From the NCBI GenBank assembly GCA_012735275.1, contig JAAYHR010000045.1, positions 1-42,461 on the forward strand: a stretch of DNA of 42,461 bases, given 5' to 3'. Positions 1 to 7,908 of this stretch are shown here, piece by piece. The notes under the pieces were generated by a model. The model had not been told where the DNA came from, did not search any database, and was given only the letters and a program-made list of their open reading frames with translations. The position numbers were made by a program, and so were the translations under genes. Source of the stretch: Erysipelothrix sp. GTDB lineage: Bacteria > Bacillota_I > Bacilli_A > Erysipelotrichales > Erysipelotrichaceae. Every line of letters starts with the position of its first letter. The first letter of the stretch is position 1.

Positions 1-375
1 AGTGTTGAAAAGGTTCATTTAAATTATGCAAATCTTGAAGATAAGGATAAGGCTGTCGCTTATCTAAGGTCAATCTATACTAATGATGAGTACCATATTA
101 CTTCATCTCATTTCTCTAATCTTGAGATTACCCATAGAGATGCGACAAAGTATGCAGCTGTATTGAGGATTGCTCAGGAATTGAACATTGATTCCAACAA
201 TGTTTTAACAATTGGTGATGGTCAAAATGATCTTGGTATGTTTGAAGTTTCAAGTCATTCTGTCGCGATGGTAAACGGTCATGCTGATGTGAAAGCGAAA
301 GCAAATTATGTCACAGAAGTTGATAATGATAATAGTGGTTGGTCTAAATTTATCAAAGATTATATCTATTATTAA
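1..375 (+). CDS. Cof-type HAD-superfamily phosphatase, 3' end only
   Basis: The reading frame is open from the first base of the window, so the gene is cut at its 5' end and 124 codons remain. The C-terminal half of a Cof/YbiV-like HAD phosphatase is recognisable. A conserved lysine sits in the segment HRDATKYAAV, and the metal-binding HAD motif IV appears as TIGDGQNDLGMF. A typical tail follows, in which VAMVNGHADVKAKA matches the conserved 'vam-na-vk-A' block. Such enzymes hydrolyse sugar phosphates, nucleotides or flavin phosphates in the cytoplasm; the substrate cannot be read from sequence. The gene ends in TAA and is followed by a strong hairpin terminator, so it is the last gene of its unit. 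The family call is firm; the specificity is unknown. Confidence 0.85.
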   Translation, partial: SVEKVHLNYANLEDKDKAVAYLRSIYTNDEYHITSSHFSNLEITHRDATKYAAVLRIAQELNIDSNNVLTIGDGQNDLGMFEVSSHSVAMVNGHADVKAKANYVTEVDNDNSGWSKFIKDYIYY

Positions 376-399
376 TCAATAATAATTTATATATTTAAG

Positions 400-424
400 A
401 GCCAATATTATATTGGTTTTTTTA
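400..424 (+). terminator. Intrinsic terminator after the HAD phosphatase
   Basis: CCAATAT (402-408) and ATATTGG (410-416) form a perfect stem, followed directly by a run of seven T. Confidence 0.85.
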
Positions 425-488
425 TTTTAGCTTATAAAGCTAGAGAGATAACTGTTTCTGCTTACATGGTTTTGTTTATACAAAATAG

Positions 489-517
489 TGGAAATCAAGT
501 CTTGTTCTTGTTAAAAT
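489..517 (+). promoter_or_regulatory. Probable promoter of the lipoprotein gene
   Basis: An extended -10 TGTTAAAAT (509-517) is preceded at a 17-nt spacing by TGGAAA (489-494). A GAGGAGG ribosome site lies at 522-528. The rest of the 376-536 gap holds the upstream terminator and two small hairpins (around 428-444 and 472-487) of unknown role. Confidence 0.5.
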
Positions 518-536
518 CTTTGAGGAGGTTATTATT

Positions 537-1088
537 ATGAAGAAAAAATATTTAGTATTTATGTTAGTTGCTATGTTAGCACTAGTTGGGTGTTCAAGTA
601 GAAAAGCACCTGAAGGTAATGAAGGTAATCAAGGTGAAGAAACTTTAAAGATTGATATTTCAGTACAAATTATTGAAAAGTTAGATCAAGATTCAATCAA
701 AGCAATCTTAGTTGATAAAGAATTAGAATGAAAAGCTAGTTCATTAACAGATGACTCACAAATTGAATTATTCGCAGCAGTATCAGCTTCTGATGCTTCA
801 GCTTCTTACAAAGAATTTGCACAAATTGTTCATGACCAAATGGTTGCGGAAAAAGGTCATACTAACTCTGCATTCTTAGGTAGTGAAGATAAAGGTGTTA
901 AAGTAGTTGTCTTCCCACGTTTCGTTAAAGTTGATGAAGCTTTAGTTGAAGCAGTTAATGCAGAAGGTAATGAATCTGTTTACACTTACAAAAACGTTCT
1001 AGTAATAGTATCAGCTGATTTTGTTGAAGATGCTTCAGTTATCTTTACAAACTTAGATGCAGTTTTACCAGAAATGCAAACTAAATAA
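537..1088 (+). CDS. Putative lipoprotein with one in-frame UGA codon
   Basis: A lysine-rich, hydrophobic signal peptide ends in a lipobox with the lipidated Cys at residue 19 (LVGC). The mature part is about 165 residues, acidic and without cysteine, and I do not recognise its family. The frame is interrupted by a single TGA at 729-731 (codon 65) and continues in the same frame to TAA at 1086-1088. Codon use and composition are similar on both sides (LEDKELE before, KASSLTDDSQIELF after). If UGA is sense, most likely Trp, this is one intact 183-residue protein; if not, it is a broken gene. There is no second start with a ribosome site just after the TGA. It is monocistronic, with its own promoter, a strong GAGGAGG site and a terminator. 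Confidence 0.75.
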
Positions 1089-1100
1089 AATTACTTAATT

Positions 1101-1128
1101 AAGACTATCGCTGATAGTCTTTTTTTTT
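1101..1128 (+). terminator. Intrinsic terminator after the lipoprotein gene
   Basis: AAGACTATC, a GCT loop and GATAGTCTT are followed by an uninterrupted T run to 1128. Confidence 0.9.
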
Positions 1129-1158
1129 GTATAGACAAACCCACATATACTATGAAAG

Positions 1159-1167
1159 TGGTATAAT
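1159..1167 (+). promoter_or_regulatory. Extended -10 promoter of cutC
   Basis: TGGTATAAT is an ideal extended -10 element; no good -35 lies at the right distance. The ribosome site TAGGAGG (1191-1197) and ATG 1203 follow. Confidence 0.6.
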
Positions 1168-1202
1168 AGTTTTTGAAGTTAGAGCAATTATAGGAGGATT
1201 TT

Positions 1203-1940
1203 ATGTCGAAAATTAAAATAGAAGCTTGTTGTGGTAGTGTTAGTGATGTTGTTATTGCTGATCGTTTAGGCTTTGATCAAATCGAATTAAACTCATCACT
1301 TGAGAATGGTGGAATGACACCTTCAATTGGGACTTTGCGTATGGCTAAGAAATTAACGGATATACCGTTATATACAATGATTAGAGCTCGTCCCCAAGGA
1401 TTTAACTATAAGGAAGAAGATTATGAAGGCATGTTAATTGATGCGAAAGTATTAATTGAAAATGGTGCTGATGGTATCGTCTTTGGTTTTTTAAATGATG
1501 ATGCAACAATTAATGTTGAACGTACTCGTGAAATGGTTGAAGTAATTGGTGATAAACCTGCTATCTTCCATAAGGCTTTTGATTCAACTGCTGACTTAGA
1601 AGTCGCGATTCAGCAATTAATTGAACTGGGAATTAAGCGTATCTTAACAGGTGGCGGTATTGGTAATATTATGGATAACCTAGATGTTTTAAAACATTTA
1701 GAAGCTACTTATGGTGATAAAATTGATATTTTAATTGGTGGTGGTGTCAGAAATACGAATGTTAAAGAAATCTTAGAGCATACTGGTGTAAAACAAATTC
1801 ACTTCTCTGGCTCAGAGTTAATCTTTGATCAATCAACATTCACTACTTCACCAAACACAAACAAAGATGATTTCTCTTATGTTGGTTGTTCAGAAGCTAA
1901 GATGCAAGCAATCATTGATGAAATCAGAAAGGTTGCTTAG
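1203..1940 (+). CDS. cutC: CutC family protein (copper homeostasis protein homologue)
   Basis: This 245-residue TIM-barrel protein is the normal length for CutC. Family signatures are visible: the N-terminal IEACCGSVSD, the GFDQIELN strand, YTMIRARPQGFNY, GADGIVFGFL, FHKAFDS and the ILTGGG/ILIGGGVR phosphate-loop-like strands. CutC was first linked to copper tolerance in E. coli, but its enzymatic role is not settled, so the name indicates family rather than proven function. The start is ATG 1203, preceded by AGGAGG at good spacing. The gene lies 2 nt upstream of a HAD hydrolase and is almost certainly cotranscribed with it. Confidence 0.9.
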   Translation: MSKIKIEACCGSVSDVVIADRLGFDQIELNSSLENGGMTPSIGTLRMAKKLTDIPLYTMIRARPQGFNYKEEDYEGMLIDAKVLIENGADGIVFGFLNDDATINVERTREMVEVIGDKPAIFHKAFDSTADLEVAIQQLIELGIKRILTGGGIGNIMDNLDVLKHLEATYGDKIDILIGGGVRNTNVKEILEHTGVKQIHFSGSELIFDQSTFTTSPNTNKDDFSYVGCSEAKMQAIIDEIRKVA

Positions 1941-1942
1941 TA

Positions 1943-2608
1943 ATGATTAAAGCAGTTATATTTGATATGGATGGTACCGCACTTGACTCAATGACTTATG
2001 GCTATGCTAATAACATTACTTACTTAGAGTTACTTGGTGTTGATATGGATCATGCTGCGATTCCAAAACTTGCAAGTCGTGGTTGGAATTTAACAGCGGA
2101 TGAAGTTAATCAGGCTTTAGGAACTGACTTTTGTAATAAAGCATTTAAGGATGGTTATTTAGAAACGCATCATTTAATGTATCAAAATGAATATAAGTTA
2201 ATGCCGGGTTTCATTGAGTTTCTAGACTACTTAGATACTAAGGGTATTAAGTATGGTATCGCTACAGCAACGCGCTTATACGGAGCTGAAGAGGTCTTTA
2301 AACGCTTTGATTTACTTGATCGTTTAGATTTTATTACGACTGAGGGAAGAGTTGGTAAAACTAAGAATTTCCCTGATCTATATATTCATGCAGCTAACTT
2401 AGTTGGTTGTGATGCATCAAATACAATTGTCTTTGAAGACGCTTTATATGCTGTAAAGACAGCTAAGGATGCAGGCTTTAAAACAATCGCATTAAAAGAG
2501 AAGTTCTTTGAAGAAGACCATGCGGAAATTGAAGCAGTGGCAGATTTGTTTATCGAAGATTTTAATGATTTATTGAATAAGATAAACAAAGAAGATTATC
2601 AGTTATAG
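1943..2608 (+). CDS. HAD-IA hydrolase (beta-phosphoglucomutase-like phosphatase)
   Basis: A 221-residue HAD-superfamily subfamily IA protein. Motif I is AVIFDMDGTALDS at residues 4-16, with nucleophile and acid/base aspartates both present. A four-helix cap follows. Motif II is the IATAT strand, motif III includes the lysine in GRVGKTKNFPD, and motif IV is TIVFEDALYAVKTAKDAG. The DALYAV segment resembles phosphatases acting on sugar phosphates or pyridoxal phosphate; the substrate is not predictable. It starts 2 nt after the cutC stop and shares its transcript. It ends just before a bidirectional terminator that separates it from convergent nrdG. Confidence 0.85.
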   Translation: MIKAVIFDMDGTALDSMTYGYANNITYLELLGVDMDHAAIPKLASRGWNLTADEVNQALGTDFCNKAFKDGYLETHHLMYQNEYKLMPGFIEFLDYLDTKGIKYGIATATRLYGAEEVFKRFDLLDRLDFITTEGRVGKTKNFPDLYIHAANLVGCDASNTIVFEDALYAVKTAKDAGFKTIALKEKFFEEDHAEIEAVADLFIEDFNDLLNKINKEDYQL

Positions 2609-2610
2609 TA

Positions 2611-2656
2611 AAAACCCAATATTACAGATTTATTTCTGCTTAATATTGGGTTTTTT
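2611..2656. terminator. Bidirectional terminator between HAD hydrolase and nrdG
   Basis: A 14-bp stem pairs AAAACCCAATATTA (2611-2624) with TAATATTGGGTTTT (2641-2654). The loop contains a nested CAGA/TCTG stem. A run of A on one side and T on the other serves both strands. Confidence 0.9.
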
Positions 2657-2663
2657 ATATGCA

Positions 2664-3206
2664 TTATTTTAATTTATAAGAAATAGTTTCTGCTTGTTTA
2701 ATTGAAGCTTGCACATCAATTAATCTTTGATTAGATGAGCCACGATAATCAAGATTTAAATCGAGTAGCGATAAAACAAATCGACCATCGACTAAGACAT
2801 CAATAAACTGTGATATATGTTTAAAATCTGGATCTTGCATTAAGATCTCAAAACGTTCACCACTATAGAGCCAAACATTTAAGCCAAGATCTTTTACAAA
2901 TGGTAAGAGTTGACTCAAGGCTCCCATTTGAAAGAGTGGATCACCACCTGAGAAAGTTATCCCATTAATATACTTGTGGTTATTATTAACGATATCTAAC
3001 TTTAAATCTTCGACTAGTTGTACAAAGCCACCATCAATTGCCCATGTTTCTGGATTATGACAACCTTGACAGGCATGTAGACATCCTTGAAACCAGACAA
3101 CTAATCTTAAGCCTTCACCATTGACAACACTATCTACTTCTAAGGGTGATGATAATCTAACTTTACTTGTGTTTAACACGATCTGATTCTTCTGCTTGTT
3201 TGGCAT
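2664..3206 (-). CDS. nrdG: Anaerobic ribonucleoside-triphosphate reductase activating protein
   Basis: This 180-residue radical SAM activase makes the glycyl radical on NrdD. The cluster-binding motif is WFQGCLHACQGCHNPET, with three cysteines in CxxxCxxC spacing. It is followed by the SAM-binding ITFSGGDPLFQ. The length fits NrdG. The gene overlaps the 3' end of nrdD by 44 nt (3163-3206), so the two are translationally coupled. The overlap relies on the first ATG at 3206; a later start is possible because the first ~15 residues are poorly conserved in the family. It ends at a terminator shared with the convergent HAD gene. Confidence 0.92.
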   Translation of the reverse strand: MPNKQKNQIVLNTSKVRLSSPLEVDSVVNGEGLRLVVWFQGCLHACQGCHNPETWAIDGGFVQLVEDLKLDIVNNNHKYINGITFSGGDPLFQMGALSQLLPFVKDLGLNVWLYSGERFEILMQDPDFKHISQFIDVLVDGRFVLSLLDLNLDYRGSSNQRLIDVQASIKQAETISYKLK

Positions 3207-5424
3207 TATTGAAACGATCTAAAGTTCCAACTAAGTAGCCAGTAATTCTTCGAATACGCTCAAATGGAACACCATTTTCACGACGATTACAGCCAGGACA
3301 AACTTCCTTGATGATACCTGAGAAACCACAAACAGGATCACGATCTAGTGGGTGGTTAATTGCTCCATAACCCATACCAGCTTCCTTCATCATTTTAATC
3401 ACATTCATAAAGGCTTTTTGGTTAGTAATTAAATCGCCTTCAAGTTCAATGTATGAAATATGTCCAGCATTGGTAAATGAATGATAGATAGCTTCTTTAG
3501 CAATCTTATCTTGTGCTGATATTTCATAATAGACTGGAACATGGAATGAGTTTGTATAATAGTCTTTATCAGTTATTCCATCAATTACTCCAAAGCGGTC
3601 ACGATCGATTTTAACAAAGCGGCCTGATAGTCCTTCAGCAGGAGTTGCTAGTAGTGTAAAGTTTAGTGTTAATTCTTCTGCATACTGATCAGTTACTGAG
3701 CGCATAAACTCAATAATCTTAATTCCTAATGCTTGTGCTTCTTCTGATTCACCGTGGTGAACACCAATTAAAGCTTTTAATGTTTCCGCAAGTCCAATAA
3801 AGCCAATTGATAATGATCCATGTTTGTAAACATCTTTTAGATTATCATTAATTGTTAACTTATCAGAGTTCTTCCAGTTACCTTCACCGAGAAGGAATGG
3901 GAAGTTTGAAATATTTTTATTTGTTTGATACTCAAAGCGTTTGAGTAGTTGTTCTTTTACATGGTCCATTTGATCTTTTAATTCAGTAAAGAAAGCTTCT
4001 TCATTAAACTCATCATTTGATATAATTCCATGTTTAATTCCGAGTCTAACTAGGTTAACAGTTGTAAAGCTTAAGTTACCACGTGAGACGACTTCTTGTT
4101 GATTAGGATCGGTTACATCCGCTAAAACACGCGTACGACATCCCATATAGGCAACTTCTGTTTTTGGATTTTTAGCGTCATATAACTCATAGTTAAATGG
4201 TGCATCAATAAAGCTAAAGTTTGGAAACATCCGTTTAGCCGACACTTGGCATGCTAGTTCAAATAAGTCATAGTTCTTATCAGTTGGATTATAGTTAACG
4301 CCTTCCTTAACCTTAAAGATTGCGATCGGGAAGATTGGTGTTTCATGATTTCCAAGTCCGCTCTCTAAAGCTAGTAAGTAGTTCTTAGTAACCATACGGC
4401 CGGCTTCTGATTGATCAGTACCAAAGTTGATTGAAGAGAAAGGTACTTGCGCACCAGCACGTGAGTGCATAGTATTTAAGTTGTGGATAAAGCCAACCAT
4501 TGCTTTATAAGTTTCCTGATCAGTTTTTTCAAAAGTTAAGTTATAGATTTCTGAATCTAAGTCATTTTTAAAGATTTCAATTTGCTTAAACTCACTTAAA
4601 TTATCAATTGTTTTCGAGATAGCTTCAAAATCAATTGTCTGTGGATCTTTAACTAATCTTTGATAGTCAGCAATGATATTCTTATAGTGTTTCTTAAATG
4701 ATTTAAGTACACCTTTAGCCATATAGTAATCAAATAGAGGAACTGATTGTCCACCATGTTGATCATTTTGATTTGATTGAATTGCGATTGCAGCAAGGGC
4801 AGCATATGAAGTTATATGTTGGGGTTCACGTAAGTGACCATGTCCCGTATTAAAACCTTGGTTAAATAATTTTTCTAAGTCAATTTGTAAACAAGTAGTT
4901 GTTCCCATTGGGTAGAAATCTAAGTCATGAATATGAATATCTCCATCAGCATGAGCCTTACTAGTTTTATTATCTAACAGGTAAGCTGTTGTGAACTCTT
5001 TTGATAATGTTGATCCATATTGAAGCATAACTCCCATAGCGGTATTACCATCGACATTGGCATTTTCACGTTTGAAGTCATGATTTTTCGTTGTATCAAT
5101 TCCAATGTTTTCTAATTTCTTTAAGAATCCATGTTGATTGTTTGATAAGAACTCTCTTGATAAGGTTCTTTTTCTTCGATAAGTTACATACTCTTTAAAG
5201 ACATCTTCATAGTCTAAATCTAGTAGGGTATCTTCAACTAAGTCTTGGATTTCCTCAATTGACACTTCATCATTTTGAATTTTATTTTGGACAATAGTTT
5301 GAATCTTATCTATTTCCATATTAGTTACTGGTTTTTTAATTGCATGGAAAGCTTTTGATACAGCTGTTCCGATTTTATCTATATTAAAGTCTCTTCTTGT
5401 TCCATCTCTTTTTAATACTTTCAT
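3163..5424 (-). CDS. nrdD: Anaerobic (class III) ribonucleoside-triphosphate reductase
   Basis: This 753-residue oxygen-sensitive reductase converts ribonucleotides to deoxyribonucleotides. Residues ~1-95 form an ATP-cone allosteric domain (MKVLKRDGTRRDFN at the start). The catalytic barrel includes HIHDLDFYPMGTTTCLQID and QVPFSSINFGTD. Near the C-terminus lie a zinc-type cysteine cluster (C699, C709, C712) and the glycyl-radical segment RITGYLVG, with Gly729 the expected radical site. Only three cysteines are visible in the zinc region, where four are described for the phage T4 enzyme. A GGGAG ribosome site precedes ATG 5424. It implies an anaerobic or facultative lifestyle. Confidence 0.96.
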   Translation of the reverse strand: MKVLKRDGTRRDFNIDKIGTAVSKAFHAIKKPVTNMEIDKIQTIVQNKIQNDEVSIEEIQDLVEDTLLDLDYEDVFKEYVTYRRKRTLSREFLSNNQHGFLKKLENIGIDTTKNHDFKRENANVDGNTAMGVMLQYGSTLSKEFTTAYLLDNKTSKAHADGDIHIHDLDFYPMGTTTCLQIDLEKLFNQGFNTGHGHLREPQHITSYAALAAIAIQSNQNDQHGGQSVPLFDYYMAKGVLKSFKKHYKNIIADYQRLVKDPQTIDFEAISKTIDNLSEFKQIEIFKNDLDSEIYNLTFEKTDQETYKAMVGFIHNLNTMHSRAGAQVPFSSINFGTDQSEAGRMVTKNYLLALESGLGNHETPIFPIAIFKVKEGVNYNPTDKNYDLFELACQVSAKRMFPNFSFIDAPFNYELYDAKNPKTEVAYMGCRTRVLADVTDPNQQEVVSRGNLSFTTVNLVRLGIKHGIISNDEFNEEAFFTELKDQMDHVKEQLLKRFEYQTNKNISNFPFLLGEGNWKNSDKLTINDNLKDVYKHGSLSIGFIGLAETLKALIGVHHGESEEAQALGIKIIEFMRSVTDQYAEELTLNFTLLATPAEGLSGRFVKIDRDRFGVIDGITDKDYYTNSFHVPVYYEISAQDKIAKEAIYHSFTNAGHISYIELEGDLITNQKAFMNVIKMMKEAGMGYGAINHPLDRDPVCGFSGIIKEVCPGCNRRENGVPFERIRRITGYLVGTLDRFNNAKQAEESDRVKHK

Positions 5425-5560
5425 AATTATCTCCCTTTCTCACTGACTCTATTGTACAAGATTGATAGACTCGGGTCATGAAATTTATTAAGTTAAATAA
5501 ATAACTAATGCATCAAATTTGAGTTTATTTCGCTCTTGTGAATATAGATAATTTATTAAT

Positions 5561-5588
5561 TTGAATTATTTACTAATAAGGGTATACT
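5561..5588 (+). promoter_or_regulatory. Promoter of the PhnA-like gene
   Basis: TTGAAT (5561-5566), a 16-nt spacer and TATACT (5583-5588). The AGGAG/GTGAT ribosome site follows directly before ATG 5611. The minus-strand nrdD promoter must lie in the same gap; a TACAAT-like -10 (plus-strand 5450-5455) is a weak candidate. Confidence 0.65.
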
Positions 5589-5610
5589 TAATAGGAATAG
5601 GAGTGATAAT

Positions 5611-5949
5611 ATGAGTGAACAAATTATTTGTCCAAAATGTTCTTCACCATATGTTTATCAGGATCAAAATTTATATATCTGTCCTGAATGTGCACATGAA
5701 TATAGTATTGATTCCGCAGCTAATGAGAGTCAAGAGAAAATTTATAAGGATGCCCATGGAACACAGTTGTTCGATGGTGATGATGTAATAGTAATTAAAG
5801 ACTTAAAAGTTAAAGGATCATCAAATCCAATTAAGCAAGGAACTAAAATTAAAAATATTAAACTAAAAGATTCTGACCACGATATCGACTGTAAAGTTGA
5901 TGGTTTTGGTGCAATGGAATTAAAAACTGAGTTCGTTAAAAAAGCATAA
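5611..5949 (+). CDS. PhnA/YjdM family zinc-ribbon protein
   Basis: A 112-residue protein of the PhnA (YjdM) family. The N-terminal zinc ribbon is visible as [11 protein letters not shown] followed by [10 protein letters not shown], two CxxC knuckles 15-18 residues apart. The C-terminal SH3-like domain begins at [17 protein letters not shown] and contains the family block TKIKNIKL. The name derives from an old E. coli phosphonate-operon assignment; the protein is not a phosphonate hydrolase and its true role is unknown. It is monocistronic, with its own promoter and a strong terminator. No phosphonate genes lie nearby. Confidence 0.9.
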   Translation: MSEQIICPKCSSPYVYQDQNLYICPECAHEYSIDSAANESQEKIYKDAHGTQLFDGDDVIVIKDLKVKGSSNPIKQGTKIKNIKLKDSDHDIDCKVDGFGAMELKTEFVKKA

Positions 5950-5956
5950 TTTTACT

Positions 5957-5983
5957 AAAGGCATAACTATATATGCCTTTTTT
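5957..5983 (+). terminator. Intrinsic terminator after the PhnA-like gene
   Basis: AAAGGCATA (5957-5965) pairs with TATGCCTTT (5972-5980), then further T residues. Confidence 0.9.
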
Positions 5984-6023
5984 GCTGCCTTATCTGAAAA
6001 ATAGAAAAAAGGAGTAATAATGT

Positions 6024-6051
6024 TTGAAAAAACAAATAAATTGTGTACAAT
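6024..6051 (+). promoter_or_regulatory. Promoter of guaC
   Basis: TTGAAA (6024-6029), a 16-nt spacer and TACAAT (6046-6051). The AAGGAGG ribosome site lies at 6068-6074. Confidence 0.7.
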
Positions 6052-6078
6052 GTAGGTTGGTTTTAATAAGGAGGAATT

Positions 6079-7053
6079 ATGGAAATATTTGATTATGAAG
6101 ATATTCAGTTGATACCACAGAAATGTATCGTTAAGAGTAGATCAGAGTGTGATACTTCTGTACAGTTTGGTAAACGCACATTTAAAATGCCGGTCGTACC
6201 AGCAAACATGCAGACGGTATTAGATACTGAATTAGCTATTTACTTAGCTGAACACGATTATTTTTATGTCATGCACAGATTTGATCCAGAAACAAGAATT
6301 GATTTTACGAAAGATATGCAAGCACGTGGTTTATTTGCTTCAATCTCAGTCGGTATTAAAGATGAAGAATATGACTTTGTACAAAAGTTAGTTGATGAAA
6401 ATCTAGTACCTGATTATGTAACAATCGATATTGCTCACGGACATAATGATCAAGTTATATCTATGATTAAACATATTAAAAAACTTATTCCTGAAACATT
6501 TGTTATTGCAGGAAACGTTGCTACACCGGCAGCTGTAATTGATTTAGAAGCAGCTGGAGCAGACGCAACAAAAATTGGCGTTGGCCCAGGTAAAGTTTGT
6601 ACTACTAAATTAAAAACTGGTTTTGGTACAGGTGGATGGCAATTAGCGGCAATCAATGAAATCTCAAAAGTCGCAAGAAAACCATTAATCGCAGACGGTG
6701 GTATTCGTACACACGGAGATATTGCTAAATCAGTAAGATTTGGAGCTTCGATGGTAATGATCGGATCACTATTTGCAGGTCATGATGAATCACCAGGAGA
6801 AATTATTGAAGAAGACGGCGTTCAATATAAAGAATACTTCGGTTCAGCTTCAGCATACCAAAAAGGTGAACATAAAAACGTTGAAGGTAAACGTATTATT
6901 GTTGAATACAAAGGACCAATTGAAAACACATTAAGAGAAATGCAACAAGATCTACAATCATCAATCTCTTATGCTGGTGGAACTAACTTAGATGCAATCA
7001 GAAAAGTTGATTACGTTATCGTTAAGTCATCAATCTTCAATGGCGATAGATAA
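6079..7053 (+). CDS. guaC: GMP reductase
   Basis: A 324-residue enzyme that reductively deaminates GMP to IMP with NADPH, returning guanine nucleotides to the purine pool. It lacks the CBS domains of IMP dehydrogenase and has the short GuaC length. The catalytic loop [18 protein letters not shown] carries the active-site Cys and the GMP-reductase-type residues after it. Other signatures are [13 protein letters not shown] at the N-terminus, the barrel strand IDIAHGH, and [15 protein letters not shown] with [14 protein letters not shown] for phosphate binding. The start is ATG 6079 with AAGGAGG upstream. It is monocistronic, flanked by its own promoter and a bidirectional terminator. Confidence 0.95.
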   Translation: MEIFDYEDIQLIPQKCIVKSRSECDTSVQFGKRTFKMPVVPANMQTVLDTELAIYLAEHDYFYVMHRFDPETRIDFTKDMQARGLFASISVGIKDEEYDFVQKLVDENLVPDYVTIDIAHGHNDQVISMIKHIKKLIPETFVIAGNVATPAAVIDLEAAGADATKIGVGPGKVCTTKLKTGFGTGGWQLAAINEISKVARKPLIADGGIRTHGDIAKSVRFGASMVMIGSLFAGHDESPGEIIEEDGVQYKEYFGSASAYQKGEHKNVEGKRIIVEYKGPIENTLREMQQDLQSSISYAGGTNLDAIRKVDYVIVKSSIFNGDR

Positions 7054-7064
7054 ATAATATTATT

Positions 7065-7103
7065 AAAAAGCATTATTAGAAAATATTCCAATAATGCTTT
7101 TTC
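7065..7103. terminator. Bidirectional terminator between guaC and chorismate mutase
   Basis: AAAAAGCATTATT (7065-7077) and AATAATGCTTTTT (7090-7102) form a 13-bp stem with A and T flanks, usable from both strands. Confidence 0.9.
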
Positions 7104-7140
7104 TATACCCTATTTTAAAAATACAAGATAAGTTTACTCT

Positions 7141-7407
7141 TTATTTACTTTTGATTATCTTAGCTTGCAGATCTTTAGAAATATCCATTTGAAACTTAAT
7201 AAACTCTTCATAATATTCAGCATAAGATTGATCATTTAACTTAGCCAAATTATTTTTAATAATTTCTAACTCACGTGCTTGATCATAAACCGGAATATCA
7301 TTTTCCAATTTATATAAACCAATCTCTTTTACTATGTCTAGTCGCTGCTCAAAGAGGACACGCATTTGCTCATCAATAGCATTTAACTCTAGTCGTTTAT
7401 TTTCCAT
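7141..7407 (-). CDS. Chorismate mutase, AroQ-class (monofunctional)
   Basis: An 88-residue, all-helical protein matching the chorismate mutase type II (CM_2) domain. It starts with the segment LNAIDEQMRVLFEQRLDIVKE (family pattern: R/L..ID..D..l..L...R). This is followed by IGLYKLENDIPVYDQARELEII, with the conserved K, D and RE residues. It would rearrange chorismate to prephenate for Phe/Tyr synthesis. The chorismate comes from the aro operon that begins 500 bp away on the other strand. No prephenate dehydratase or dehydrogenase is fused or nearby. Start ATG 7407 follows a GGTGATAAT site just downstream of an extended -10, one of three such cassettes in the window. Confidence 0.85.
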   Translation of the reverse strand: MENKRLELNAIDEQMRVLFEQRLDIVKEIGLYKLENDIPVYDQARELEIIKNNLAKLNDQSYAEYYEEFIKFQMDISKDLQAKIIKSK

Positions 7408-7423
7408 ATTATCACCTAAAGAG

Positions 7424-7432
7424 ATTATATCA
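7424..7432 (-). promoter_or_regulatory. Extended -10 promoter of chorismate mutase
   Basis: On the minus strand TGATATAAT is followed after 6 nt by AGGTGATAAT and the ATG. The inferred untranslated leader is only about 10 nt and consists essentially of the ribosome site. Confidence 0.65.
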
Positions 7433-7452
7433 TTTTTTAATTTAACTCCTAA

Positions 7453-7796
7453 TTATTTATTGAGATTGAAGGCGATGTGAGTGAAAATACCTTAATTGCT
7501 CCTAGTCATAATCCAAATTATCCGCCAAAAGTTTACGTTGAAGAATATCCTGATCTATCAAAGGTATGATTGTTACATACGCTGATGATGATTTAATTAA
7601 TAAAATTATCTATCCAGAAGGGGTTGATAATCCACTTCTAGAAGAAAAAACTCTGATTTGGAAAATTAAATATCAAGATAATTCTAGTGCTAGTGATTTG
7701 AAAACTTTTGGACCACAATTATCAAGTGGATTCTATTCGACTACGAATATTGTGGTCTGGCTAGTTTTTAAAGCAATCCATCGCTATCTATAACAA
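7453..7796 (+). pseudogene. Frameshifted remnant of an unrecognised gene
   Basis: Frame 7453-7566 encodes IEIEGDVSENTLIAP, then NPNYPPKVYVEEYPDLSK, and stops at TGA 7567. A -1 frame change near 7563 continues protein-like sequence, MIVTYADDDLINKIIYPEG onward, to TAA at 7791-7793. Neither half has a convincing ribosome site. The upstream part has no ATG, GTG or TTG near its beginning. The pieces look like one protein of at least ~112 residues that has lost its start and one base. Reading the TGA as Trp does not rescue it, because that frame soon stops at TAA. The family is not recognised; a decayed exported or surface protein is a guess. It lies between divergent chorismate mutase and aroB. 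A sequencing indel is an alternative. Confidence 0.45.
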
Positions 7797-7873
7797 GTTT
7801 GATAGCTAATCAATTAATTTTATACTTTTACTTTTAATCTGATTATTATTTATATAGGTAAGAAAAAGATACC

Positions 7874-7902
7874 TTGTGAACAATTAAACTTTATAGTATT
7901 AT
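7874..7902 (+). promoter_or_regulatory. Possible promoter of the aro operon
   Basis: TTGTGA (7874-7879), a 17-nt spacer and TATTAT (7897-7902). The aroB ATG follows 6 nt later, so this promoter would give a leaderless or nearly leaderless aroB mRNA. No T-box or other leader is visible in 7794-7908. Confidence 0.4.
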
Positions 7903-7908
7903 GAAGGT

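Noticed and set aside
7561-7569. Programmed -1 frameshift in the 7453-7796 remnant
   Set aside because: No slippery heptamer is present, and the upstream frame has no start codon or ribosome site, so decay is simpler.
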